This document shows, piece by piece, positions 44,401 through 54,030 of a stretch of 64,000 nucleotides of DNA. The stretch comes from Neonectria sp. B-13 (lineage: Eukaryota > Ascomycota > Sordariomycetes > Hypocreales > Nectriaceae): positions 4,510 to 68,509 of the forward strand of contig NOKP01000067.1 in assembly GCA_002682825.1 (NCBI GenBank), written 5' to 3'. Both the position numbers and the translations under genes were made by a program. How positions within the stretch are numbered: the stretch's first letter is position 1; each line of letters starts with the position of its first letter. Under the pieces are notes generated by a model that was not told where the DNA came from, ran no database searches, and saw nothing but the letters and a program-made list of their open reading frames with translations.

Positions 44401-44984
44401 TCATTCTTTATCCAGAGTATAATATATAGTAATTAGAAGAGTTGTAGGGTAATACTAAGCAACAGCTTTGATGGTTCCATAATGCAAAGTAGGGTCTCAA
44501 GGTCTACCTTAATGCATAGTATGACGATGATGCTGACGAACCCTTCGAGGTATTACGACCCCAGCTTCCAATGAACATAAAGTTGACAAAGAGGAAGCAC
44601 AAGCCGAGCTGGTACAACGGCTGGATCAAGAGCAAGCGGCGGAGGATCCAACAATCTAGTTATATAGGCGGAGAGCTCGAGAAGTACTTCGCCCTTGGGC
44701 CGAAGGCCGCCGACAACCCTATCCAGTGGTGGATGGACCACTGGACTGAGTATCCTCGGCTGTCACGCCTTGCCCTTGATATCCTCGCGATCCCACCGAT
44801 GGCGGCCGACTGCGAGAGGGCTTTCAGCCTCGCGAAGCTCGCGATGACCTCACAACGCCAGTCGATGGAGCCGGAGACCTTAGAAATGCTCCAATGCCTG
44901 AAGAACTGGCGTGGCCTAATTCGTCTTGGCAACGGGCTCATCAATCCACGGCAGCAGAACAGTGATGAGATATTCAAGAAATGA
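41463..44984 (+). pseudogene. hAT transposase relic of copy 4
   Basis: Order of parts: a BED-like zinc finger (YWFCILCDNKGLAE...NHLKE, about 41894-41985), then ISFDLWTSPNRHAIIAVFAH (near 42380) with the catalytic Asp region, LDNALNND (near 42585), an interruption, then SHILNLIAKAFLSSFKADSF (near 43235), the NSIYLMIERAIRN segment (near 43705), EYYTCLTEFPLFTASIILYP (near 44355) and the intact dimerisation domain with MAADCERAFSLAKLAM, ending at a TGA (44982-44984). A TAG after WVHKKG (about 41813), a TAA after LLAFQH (about 42486) and many stops at 43560-44540 inactivate it. Confidence 0.8.
42605..43190 (-). mobile_element. LTR-retroelement fragment inserted in hAT copy 4
   Basis: About 590 bp of unrelated sequence splits the hAT transposase between LDNALNND and SHILNLIAK. 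On the minus strand it reads as an LTR-like, pyrimidine-rich piece (43190 to about 42890) followed by a short leader and coding-like remnant towards 42610. The exact borders and a target duplication could not be fixed. Confidence 0.4.
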
Positions 44985-45192
44985 CAGGCTGGGCAGCTAG
45001 GGTCAAATTAGGGCCGATTGGGCCCGGATTACGCTGTGAATAGCCTCATCTAGCAGCCGCTGCCAGCCCTGCCTGCCAAGTCTACCAAGCCGGCTTAATT
45101 CGAGCCAATTCAATCAAGTTGGGCTGCTGAGGATCCAAGCCGAGTCAAGTTGAAGGCCCGACTTGACTTGACTTGACTCGGCGGCAGCGCTG

Positions 45193-45465
45193 GGTCACGT
45201 ACGTCCCGTGCTGGGAACCCACGAGTTAAGCGTGAGGACATTCTGGTATGTTTCAACCCAGGCCAGCTGAGCTGTCCTCTGACATGATGGGTGTGCGGGT
45301 TTTAGTTTAGCACAGAATAATCTCCATCCTCACTTGCGCCCGAGACAACATCACCTGAGTGTGATCAAGCTTCTAATAGTTTTATCACAAATCTTCACAT
45401 GAGTTCCAGCGAGAGCATTAAATTTTGCTTGATAGCGTGTGTATTGAGGGCACTTAACAGCCATA
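45193..45465. other. Flank between hAT copy 4 and LTR, nothing recognised
   Basis: No coding potential or repeat is seen. It presumably belongs to the DNA that was the target of both elements. Confidence 0.3.
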
Positions 45466-45690
45466 TGTCACATCAGCTGTTGAGACCGCTGTTAGGACGA
45501 CCCGGTCTCGAAGACCCGGATCCTTTGGATCCGGTCTGAAGACTGTCACTTCCTCTGTCTCAAGGACCTCATCGCAGCCCTAGGATAACAAGGGCATCTT
45601 TGTATATAGGAGCTGCTACGAGCCCTCTGTCAGATAGAAAACAAGAGCTTCTATTCACATCTCAATGCACCCTTCCTATCAGATGCAACA
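45466..45690 (+). mobile_element. Solo LTR, short variant, inverted relative to 35951-36271
   Basis: A 225-bp LTR, TGTCACATC...GATGCAACA, more than 85% like the minus-strand LTR at 35951-36271 over the shared parts, but lacking most of the GGATCC palindromic blocks. The flanks are CCATA (45461-45465) and CTATA (45691-45695), a target duplication with one C/T difference. The two LTRs form a 9.5-kb-spaced inverted pair. Confidence 0.75.
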
Positions 45691-45758
45691 CTATACCCGG
45701 GCCCAAAGGTATGACTAGCCTAGTTGCAATGACAGCAGGACCGTGCTGAAGATATCCT

Positions 45759-46529
45759 CTACCAAGGCAGCGTTGTGCCATCGTAGTTCTGGAATGTGCC
45801 ACTAATATCTTTGGTGGCGGCATCGATGGTCTTGACCATCGATGTCACGCTGGTGTCAACGCTGATGGCGCCAAGGTCGGAGAGCTTCAGCGAGGAGCCC
45901 TCGACGACACTGGTGCCCATATCAGTCTCTACCAGGCCGGGGTGGAAGACGAAGCTGGTGAGCCATGGCTCCTCAAAGTGAAGGCGACGGATGAACCAGT
46001 TCAGTGCCGCCTTGCTGCCGCCGTATGGGCTTTGGGTAGCTGGGAATCCCGCCAGAGCTTCCATAGACCCAATGGAGCCGACACAAGTTGAGATTGCGAG
46101 GAAAATCGGGTTCCCTGTCTTGCTAGCCTGGAGCAGATCCGCCGTGGCCTGGAAAAGTGTCACAGGGCCCACCGCGTTCACCTGGAAGTGTTTGTCGATG
46201 TTCTCGGGGGTCGTCTTGCGGACAAGCCCGCCGTCAATTGCGATGCCAGCGTTGGCGATGACAATGTCTAGGGAGCTGATGCCGTGCTCTTTCTGGAGCT
46301 TTTCCACTGCCGCGGCGGCGTCAGATGAGACTGTTGAGTCGAGCTTGACCGTGATCAGCTGGGTACCGTCCGCCTTTGGCAGGTTCTGGAGGGCCTTGGA
46401 CGTTGCAGGTGCCAGGTCGCGCACGCCGACAATGACAGTAGTGGAGGGCCTGGCGAGAAAGGTCTTGACGAATCCTTGGCCTATTCCACGGTTTCCACCG
46501 GTAATCAGGATAGTAGAAGGGGCACTCAT
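45759..46529 (-). CDS. Short-chain dehydrogenase/reductase, norsolorinic-ketoreductase-like
   Basis: Single exon, 256 aa from Met at 46529 (before SAPSTILITGGNRGIG). An upstream in-frame Met would add 16 residues of promoter-like sequence. Cofactor loop TGGNRGIG (10-17), IANAG (91-95), Ser147 and the catalytic Tyr169/Lys173 (YGGSK) are all in place, and the C-terminal DISGTFQNYDGTTLPW is characteristic of the fungal group that includes the aflatoxin-pathway norsolorinic acid ketoreductase. The reaction is NADPH-dependent carbonyl reduction. Substrate unknown, and similarity to that group does not show toxin synthesis. It is transcribed divergently from a dead Zn2Cys6 regulator. No lesions. 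Confidence 0.9.
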   Translation of the reverse strand: MSAPSTILITGGNRGIGQGFVKTFLARPSTTVIVGVRDLAPATSKALQNLPKADGTQLITVKLDSTVSSDAAAAVEKLQKEHGISSLDIVIANAGIAIDGGLVRKTTPENIDKHFQVNAVGPVTLFQATADLLQASKTGNPIFLAISTCVGSIGSMEALAGFPATQSPYGGSKAALNWFIRRLHFEEPWLTSFVFHPGLVETDMGTSVVEGSSLKLSDLGAISVDTSVTSMVKTIDAATKDISGTFQNYDGTTLPW

Positions 46530-46886
46530 GGTGACTAGTTGATAATAGGTAGTGTAGGTAATAGAGTGGCTTGTCAATGGATGATAATGTGTTGGAAGAT
46601 TTCATTATCACGAGAGAAATGGTCGGGTTATAAAGCCAACGCCTACTCAATATCCAAGGCACCTGGTTACTAGAGCCATGCCAGGTCCGCACTGTGTACG
46701 GAAGGCTCGGACTCTAGGCAAACTTCATCCTCGTCACAAATCCCGGTCATCCGCTGTAAGGTTTGATACTGAGACCATACCGATCAACAGCTGTGCTTGC
46801 GATGACTCCCACTCGGCTAGCGTCCCGATACGACATCACCAATCACCTCCGCTCGCCTAACAACACCGGCGCCCTTTCCATAAACC
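46530..46886. promoter_or_regulatory. Divergent promoter of SDR and Zn2Cys6 relic
   Basis: A TTTATAA box on the minus strand near 46628-46634 lies about 100 bp upstream of the SDR start. No copy of GGGGCCGA. No further motif is assigned. Confidence 0.35.
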
Positions 46887-48500
46887 ATGTCCCGCCAGTC
46901 TCGGTCCCCGTCGACGAGCCCCAGCTGGGTGGAGCGGTCGTGTGTCATCTGCCACCGGCGCAAGGTGCGCTGCGACAAGCAATCCCCGTGCTCGCAGTGC
47001 GCCCGCGGCGGCTACACGTGTCTGTACCCGCAGGCCGGGCCGCCGGTGCACCGCATGCACAAGACGACCATCACCGACGTAGCCAGCCGCATCTCGAAGC
47101 TGGAGCGGGCCCTCATCTCCGTGTCCCGCGAGCAGGACGTGCTGCTGAGCATCCGCCCGTCGTCCACCGCCGCGTCGCCTTCGTTGGGGAGGCATGCTGA
47201 GTTGGATGCTAGGGATGAGAGTCGTAGCAATGAGGTATTGCTAAAGAAGGGATCGTTGAGTCAGTACTTTAACGAGGTGCTATTCTCTTGCGTCATTGAG
47301 CAAGCAAGTTGTTACTGTATCTGAATCCCTACAGTGAATGTCTTGGCTAACAGATTCAGGAACATAACATCCGCTCAACGCTATTAACGCCAAGGAGTCA
47401 TTTACTACAGCCGCCCACTACATCGCCATTCAACCCAATAGGCATCCTGTCCAGTAGGTACTTTGCATAGCCCCTAACAGCCTATCTCCCACCAAAGCTG
47501 GCCGCCATGCAGCTATGGAGAATCTTTGTAGACAACGTCGACCCATACTCCAAGGTCCTCTACATTCCTACCGACGAAATCACTATCTACACTGCTATAG
47601 ACAACCCAGGGAATGCATTGATTGAAGTGCTAGCGTTATACTATGCTGTGTATTTCTCCACGACCGTTTCCTTGGAGCCTGCCGATACAGCAAGCATTCT
47701 CAAGGGTAACAAGTACCTGTGGCTTCATTGGTTCAAGAAGGGTGTAGAACAGGCCTTTGCCTACAGTAAGTTCCTTATTACTCCCACCGTGGTACTACTT
47801 CAAGCGGTAGCGATCTACCTGGTGCGTCAAACTTACAGTTAACGCGATAGATTTCTTATGCTGACAAGTGATGACTGTAGTGCGCTGTGCGAGTCCACAA
47901 CTCGGGACGAGGCATCTGGACCCTAAACGGCCTCGTAATCCGCGCTGCAGAGTCCATAGGCCTGCACAGGGACGGCACAATACTGAACCTATCCCCCTTC
48001 GAGTCCAAGATCCGCCGAAGACCACGGCCTGCAAAACACATCCCGGTCTGCCATGATGTCCGGCGTCAACCTGCCTCTCAACCTGGAAGACACCGACCTG
48101 TATCCGGAGATGACGCAGCTGCCGCCGCCGCGCACCGGCTGGACGCGTATGACGCTGGCCCTGGTCAATCTCGAGGTTGCGCGGGTTTACGGCCGGTTGC
48201 TGGGGCTTACGGCCGGTTGCTGCAGTCCGGGCTGCCTGCCACTGGGGCTCCGCGCGAGCTGTTCCGAGCTCAGGTCGTCGACGAGGCCAAGGATAAAAAT
48301 GGCCGAGGTTATTAATTGCTGCAACTACGTCATCCCGCAGCAAAGAATGACGATCACGTTGTCGCGGTTCATCCTCCGGAAATTCGATCTCGTCTCGCGC
48401 CAGCGAGAGATGATGAACCACCCGGACGAGCAGCGCTCGCTCGCCACGGAGGAAAACCTGCTCGAAGCCCTGAACATCCTCGAGAAGCACATTTCACTGT
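46887..48500 (+). pseudogene. Zn2Cys6 transcription factor, collapsed
   Basis: It opens with a good Zn(II)2Cys6 domain: CVICHRRKVRCDKQSPCSQC and CLYP (residues about 19-48), followed by a short linker helix. Later exons are recognisable but out of frame: LAAMQLWRIFVDNVDPYSKV (47501-47560), NGLVIRAAESIGLHRDG (about 47930-47980), then SGVNLPLNLEDTDLYPEM after a deletion of the usual RLWWxLxxLD segment and a frame change near 48010, and RFILRKFDLVSRQREMM (about 48366). This is the fungal-specific activator domain order. Stops and a missing segment make it non-functional, although the DNA-binding exon alone is open. Confidence 0.7.
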
Positions 48501-48639
48501 GGGCAGCTTCTTACTTCATTACTTCAATCCTCATTCAGACTGTTGCACCAGTTACAGCCGACAAATTTGAACGCAAGTTTAACATGTGGGGAGTGACCTT
48601 TTTCTTAACTGCAGTAAGGGGTCTCCTCATCCCGTAGCA

Positions 48640-49590
48640 CGTACCAAACCAGATGGTCTAATCACTTCTCTTCGAGTCGATCGTTATCCAAGTCGTGGCG
48701 CCCAACTGGTGGGTTCTTCTCATCGCCCGACTTGTGGCTGGTTGCGCTGGCGGCATGATGGGAACGTCTGTCATGGTGTACATGTCCGAAGTCGCCATGC
48801 CTCAATTCCGTGGTGCTCTGCTCGGAAGCTTCTCGCTTGCATTCTCTCTGGGTCAAGTCTTCCTAGCTATTGCTTTGAAGGTCATCGTGAAAACTAAACC
48901 CATGGCCTTCCGCAACATCCTCTACTCAGAGTTTGTCTTTACTGGACTTTGGCTTATTCCCATGCTCTACCTTCTCCCTGGTACCCCAGGTAATCGACCA
49001 CATCCTGTTACTGACAAGACATTCGACTAACAGAGATATAGCGTGGTATGCTTCCCAGGGCAGGCACGATGAAGGCAAGAAAGCCATGCGAAAACTAATC
49101 GGAAACGTCAAGGACTTCGACGTCGACCATGAGTATGCAGTGATTCTGTGTGAGATGGAAAAGTCCCTTGCAGTGTCCAAGAGCTCGGAATCGACGGGTT
49201 GGAAAGCCATTTCACCAACAAGACAAATATGAAGCGCGCTGTCACCTCTACCCTACCCTTCACGTTCCAAAACATTGTTGGCGTGCCGCTAATGTTCGGA
49301 TATACCACCTATTTCTTCTAGCTTGCTGGTGTTGATGATCCTTTCCTCGGCAACATCGTCAAGCAGATGGTTCTCGTTGTCGGCATCATCGCGTTTTACA
49401 CGGTTGACAAGATCGGAAGACGAACTCTTGTTATTTGGCGAGGTGTAGCAATGGCAATAGTCTGCTTCATCGTCGGTGGTCTACATCCCTACATCCCTAT
49501 GGGCTCTCTCACTTTCGCTGAAAGTGGTGTTTGCGCATTGCCATTGGCTCATAACCCCTGTAACTTCCCGCAATTCACTTTCACCTGAAA
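48640..49590 (+). pseudogene. MFS sugar transporter relic
   Basis: Segments in order: WWVLLIARLVAGCAGGMMGT and SEVAMPQFRGALLGSFSLAF (TM4-5), a membrane stretch ending LYLLPGTPG, the cytosolic loop AWYASQGRHDEGKKAMRKL, then NIVGVPLMFGYTTYFF, LAGVDDPFLGNIVKQM and DKIGRRTL with the conserved GRR. This is the alpha-glucoside/sugar H+ symporter type. The first three and the last helices are missing, and a frame change near 49040 and a TAG near 49320 are present. It follows the collapsed regulator without a proper intergenic region, so a deletion has joined the two genes. Confidence 0.7.
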
Positions 49591-49909
49591 GAGGCCTCTC
49601 AATTATGACACCCTGATCAATTTTCATGACAAAGTGTAATTCTATCTCTTTGATTGGCTGGCACCCTTGCACGTATCATTTCCCTTCGACGAATCTTGGG
49701 CATAGCAACTGAAGGCCATGTTGCACATCGATTAATTTAGGTTTGACTTGTTTAAACGAAGTCAACGCGTAAGACGCGGCCCCTCCCTGTCAATCGATTG
49801 CGACCGTGTGGGCTTCGCTGACTTCGGAAGTTCCATCATCATCATCATCATCATCATTATCTTCAGTCACCTACAAACATCCAGCCCTAAATAGACGACG
49901 AATATTATT
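49591..49909. repeat. Intergenic with (ATC)n microsatellite
   Basis: A run of about eight ATC trinucleotides lies at 49836-49860. Otherwise no feature. Confidence 0.5.
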
Positions 49910-49915
49910 ATGAAA

Positions 49916-50500
49916 ATGGCGTCCGAAAGCACTCAAACAGACCACATCGAGGTCGCTGAAAGGAACGAGACGACTCCATGGCTCCAACATACTCGTTGGC
50001 CAGAGCTATTCCGCAATCGGCCACTCGATGTCATTACCGCATCAGCACAACAACCAGGGCCCGTGAGAGGCGAAGACTATTTTCTCGGCTAGTGGAAGGG
50101 ATCTCTCTTTTGGAGCTCTGCTGATATTGAAGCCCAGCTGCGTATTCTCCTACAGGGCCTCGACCTCATGTTCGACAGGGCAAGGGCCACACTCGCTCGA
50201 ACATCATACACGTCCCGCTGTTAGTTAAACACATATTCGAAAGACGCCTTCTGGCCACATGGATTTCGGGTTATATCAAGCTTCAAGAGATACGTATCTA
50301 TATGGAAAAGGTTTATCTGTTTCATCTTTCGCGTTCTGCAATACCGGCCGCGGCAACGCCGGGAGATTTTCAATTTGCGATTGGGGTCGAATGAAGAGAA
50401 GATGATACAATACATCTTGACCCTGGTGGCTCAGTTGCAGCTAGAAAGAGATGGCTGCGGCGTTGATTCGAAACAGGCAAGTTGGGAATCTGGCGCTGAC
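49916..50500 (+). pseudogene. Fragment of a repeat-associated helicase-linked protein family (copy 1a)
   Basis: Reading through two stops (TAG at about 50090 and TAG at about 50221), the sequence gives ETTPWLQHTRWPELFRNRPL, then AQLRILLQGLDLMFDRARAT and SSFKRYVSIWKRFICFIFRV. I associate this pattern with the large, multicopy fungal proteins carrying an OrsD-like N terminus and a RecQ-like helicase, often subtelomeric. It probably continues, after an interruption, at 52800-53860. The family assignment comes from pattern memory and needs a search. Confidence 0.45.
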
Positions 50501-50774
50501 TAGTTCATCAGGTCTGTTTCTTCCGAATCATGGTACTTGACCGCTTAAGGAGAGGCAGGATTGTTCTCTTCGTTACATCCCCTTCTTTCGCTTTCGCAAA
50601 GGGTGGGAATGAAAGCTGCGACTCCGAGAAGGGGGCTTAGAGGATGGTTTTCTTTCCAACGACGAAAAGGGAGAAACAAAATAAAAATAAAAATACAAAT
50701 ACGGAATATATAAAGGCGTCCAGTAAATCAAAAGACCAACCGAATTAGATCCCTCCCAAGCAGAAGTAAGGATT

Positions 50775-51797
50775 TTACAAGACTCGTATCGCTTGACCCG
50801 AAGCCTTGGCTGGCGAAGGCGAAAGAATATAAGGCGCATCCTTCTTGAAGGTAAAGCAAATGATTCCCTCACTCGAAGGGGGCTCGGCCAGTGCAATCCT
50901 GTGCCCAGAGGCGCGGAGACTGAGAAACTCGGCTAGTGCCGATTGTGCGCCAGTAACCATATACTCTTGACGGACGGGATTCAGCCGCTCTAGTTGCCCT
51001 GTACGGGGCCGCTGTGGGAGGCTAAGCGTTGAGTATGGGCGAAGCGGCAGTGCGTACTCAAGGAATAGTAGGCGTTGGAGGTAGATAAGCGCCGAGAGGT
51101 GTGTGCAGTATTGTCGAGCTAGTAAAAATTGACGGCAGTCGGGAGAAAAGCCAAGGATACCGGCAAAGTAAAGTAGTGATGTAGATCCAGGCTGACTACC
51201 GCTGAAGGTTTCCATACTCAAGGCAAGGCTGAGTTCGAAAAAGGCTTCGAGGAGTGCGCCCAGTGGCGATGGGGTATGTTCCACCTCTCTCGTGTTGCTG
51301 CTAGACGGTGCAAACTTATCCCTATGCCCGTAAGAGAGATGTGTCGGATATCTGTTGCAGTGACGGTCGTCCTTGGTATTGATATCACATCCCATAGCCT
51401 TCTCTCCTTCACCTATTCGACCTTTATCTTCATCTTCATCTTCATCAGAGCCATCATAAATATCTTCTTCAAAATCTTCATCCGAATCCTGCATAGAATA
51501 GTCTTCTAGATCATCGTGCTCCTCCTCCTCGTGACTTCGACTGGATGATAAAGGCCATCGTCTTTGGCAGACGTCGACCAACTCCCATCCTGGATGTTCC
51601 CAGAGGCCTTGGAGTTGCTCAAGAAGGCGGGTTCCCAGCTGGACCCGAACCACCTTCGTCCGGAAGGCCCGAAAGATAAAGGCAATGAACCGTCTCCACA
51701 GATATCGATATTTCTGCTGACTAGCCCTCTCGGCAACAAGAGTAAAGGGCCTAGACGGACAGCGATGGGTATCGGTACCGACTAGCCAGCACAGCAA
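50775..51797 (-). pseudogene. Fragment of the same helicase-linked family (copy 2, open frame)
   Basis: An uninterrupted 340-codon frame: a RYLWRRFIAFIFRAFRT segment, an acidic DSDEDFEEDIYDGSDEDEDE tract, then LLYFAGILGFSPDCRQFLLA, HLSALIYLQRLLFLEYALPL and QRPRTGQLERLNPVRQEYMV. It corresponds to the middle of the protein represented by the plus-strand copy at 49916-50500 and 52800-53860, but lies in opposite orientation and ends abruptly,so it is a truncated copy and not a complete gene. It could still be translated. Confidence 0.45.
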
Positions 51798-52799
51798 GTT
51801 TCGACCTGTGCCTTGGGCGGTCTCCTCGTATCGGTCGATGTGGAAAGAAGCTCTTGATTTCTATGTAATGAGGGTCTTACGGATGGGTCTTATAGACCTG
51901 GCCGCAGTCAGAGGCCGGCCCGGGACCAAGAGGTCTATTAGGGCAACATGAGGTTCATCAGGTCATTGAGGGGTCCGATGGGCTGTTGGGGTCCTGTCCC
52001 GGCGGTCTGACGGACCCGGGACCCGGGGGTCAGACAGTCCCGATCAGGCCTGCCTATCCGGGTCTTGTCAGGGTCCCCGGCAGCAGCCCGAACTCCGACT
52101 CTAGGGCCGGAATGCCGTCCTCAAGGTTATCTTATGGTTTGACAACCCAAAAGCGAACCAAAGTGGTCAGAGCCAATAATGCCAGATATCCTGAAGATGA
52201 ACATTCGGGAAGAATTCATGTAGGAGCAGTATTATGACGACGATAACTGATTGTGTTGATCGTCATCCTGGTCGAGCACAGGCTGGCAGCTAGAGATTAA
52301 CGTACTAATCACCACCTACAAAGCCATGTCAAGATGAAGCGGGCATTTCGTTGTTATTGGATAATTAGTTGGTCGCACAGCGTCCAGGTTTGCCATCCAT
52401 TTTTGGTCGTCTGACGGTGACTTCACTCCAAGGTAGGAGGAAATATTGCCTCGTCGGGTATCAATGCACTGAAGCATTTCCGAAAGGTATGCGGTCCACT
52501 TTGGTAGGACTTCTAAAAGGATATGACGGGCCGCCGAAGGAGATGAGTGGCGAAGTGGCTGGGGTAGTTACTTAGTGGCTAGTGTATATTGTACTTGGAG
52601 TGGTAGATAGACGCATCTATTTATATCTACATATAGCCTACCTCTATCTATCTATATTCCGTTTTATGACTAAGCATCTACATCTATCTACCTTGGGTGT
52701 CGGTAGATAGATGTAGATAGATTCCCCACCCTGGTTGCAGCGGTGTGTGTGTTTTTGGATCCGATTTGGCATTTGCCACGGTCAACGACAAGGCGATTG
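51798..52799. other. LTR-like and GC-rich stretch, then TCTA-repeat
   Basis: 51846-51866 repeats the AAGCTCTTGATTTCTAT word of the solo LTRs. 51900-52080 is rich in GGGACCCGGG-type palindromes like those in the 321-bp LTR, so a related LTR is likely here. 52600-52725 is a low-complexity run of CTAT/TAGA tetranucleotides in both orientations that can fold on itself. No gene. Confidence 0.45.
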
Positions 52800-53860
52800 A
52801 GCCGCCGTTCCCTCAGCCCGTCTCAATATGCTGCCATCAAGCTGCTTTGGGTTGATCCAATCTGGAATGCATGTTCTGACACAGCAAGCGATTGGGAGAC
52901 AGAGACCCAGTGGGGAAATCGATGATGCTGAGCAGCATGCACACGAATACGACGACGATGAGGATGGGGAGTATTCTGACGAGGACGAAGATGACCAAGA
53001 CGATGAATACAGAGATGCAGTCAACGATAGCCATAGTGATAGAGACAACGACGAGTTCGATGTCGAAAGCTCTTACTCATAGGAGGGCTTATGTCTAGTC
53101 ACGACGATGTGGAGTGGGATCCTGCACTCGATGTTGTCCTGTGCCTTCTATACTTCATGGCTACTGAGGATTTTAACGACAGAAAATCCAGGTCAACATT
53201 GCTGGTATGCTTCAGTGCTGTATATGGCCTTTGTCCACCTATTGGGTCTGAATTCCTTCGCCCACACTAGTATACTACATATCTATCCAGGTTCATCTAC
53301 TATACCCGCCTCGTTATGCTTGAAGCGGTATTGCCGCGTTTCTCACATGACTATGTTAATATCAAGGCTCAGCTACGCGGTGGCCAGTTATAATTACTCA
53401 ATAACATTCATCAATAGAAGATGTGCGATGGAACCATCTCCCTCCTAGGTAAGTTCCTAAGTCTCTGGGCTTATGGTAATGCCTTACATCGATTAGAAGG
53501 GCCAGCCTTTCTTTTTAAATAGAGAGATAATGGTGAAGAGATATCGTGGGATGGGGAATTCCAACTCACTATGGCTGCTTTTCGAGGCATCATTCATAAT
53601 GTCCTCCACACTGCTACTCACACCTGCAGGCGCCTTATGTATGACTGGGAACCTTCGATGCCCGATTTCAAGAGGATCCGAGATAGATTATCTACTTCTT
53701 CTATCGGATATTCCTTCATTACAGATCCAGCAAATGGCCCGGCAGACGCGTACCTGGAGTTGTTAACGAGGGCTTGTCTATCGCCTGTAGATGGCTTGCT
53801 GCAGAAGGATAGTAGACTTGAAACAGAAGCCTGGTTGTCTCGGAGCTCGGAGTAGTTTTC
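52800..53860 (+). pseudogene. Fragment of the helicase-linked family (copy 1b)
   Basis: An acidic DDDEDGEYSDEDEDDQDDEY tract (about 52945-53010) is followed, with frame changes and stops, by LVMLEAVLPRFSHDYVNIKA (near 53315), GEISWDGEFQLTMAAFRGI (near 53540) and the open end DRLSTSSIGYSFITDPANGP with LLTRACLSPVDGLL (53685-53800). The segment order matches copy 2, and it joins the fragment at 49916-50500 in the same orientation, so a single gene was probably split by the insertion of copy 2 and LTR debris. Confidence 0.45.
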
Positions 53861-54030
53861 GGGGGCTTCGGACTCGTCCATCAAAAAGCAAGGACCCGGG
53901 CGGGCAATGAGTGGATACATTTTGAGGATATGAAAGTGCTTTTGAACACATTTTAGCTCAAACTCGTTTCTTCCCAGAATCTCATGTGCATCTCTCATTA
54001 TCATTTAGTTTTGAGTTTAAAAAAAAAGAA

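Larger units (their letters stand above)
41127..45192 (+). mobile_element. hAT transposon (copy 4), nested and RIP-damaged
   Basis: The terminal inverted repeat CAGCGCTGCCGCC at 41127-41139 pairs with GGCGGCAGCGCTG at 45180-45192. Both ends carry subterminal GAGTCAAGT/ACTTGACTC repeats, four to six per side (41137-41232 and 45105-45178). No 8-bp target duplication is evident (ATGAGGAT against GGTCACGT), so one flank has been altered. The interior holds a transposase relic and a foreign LTR-like insertion. Frequent TAG/TAA codons where Gln or Trp is expected point to RIP on both strands. Confidence 0.8.

Noticed and set aside
41119..45200. An 8-bp target-site duplication for hAT copy 4.
   Set aside because: The flanks ATGAGGAT and GGTCACGT do not match.
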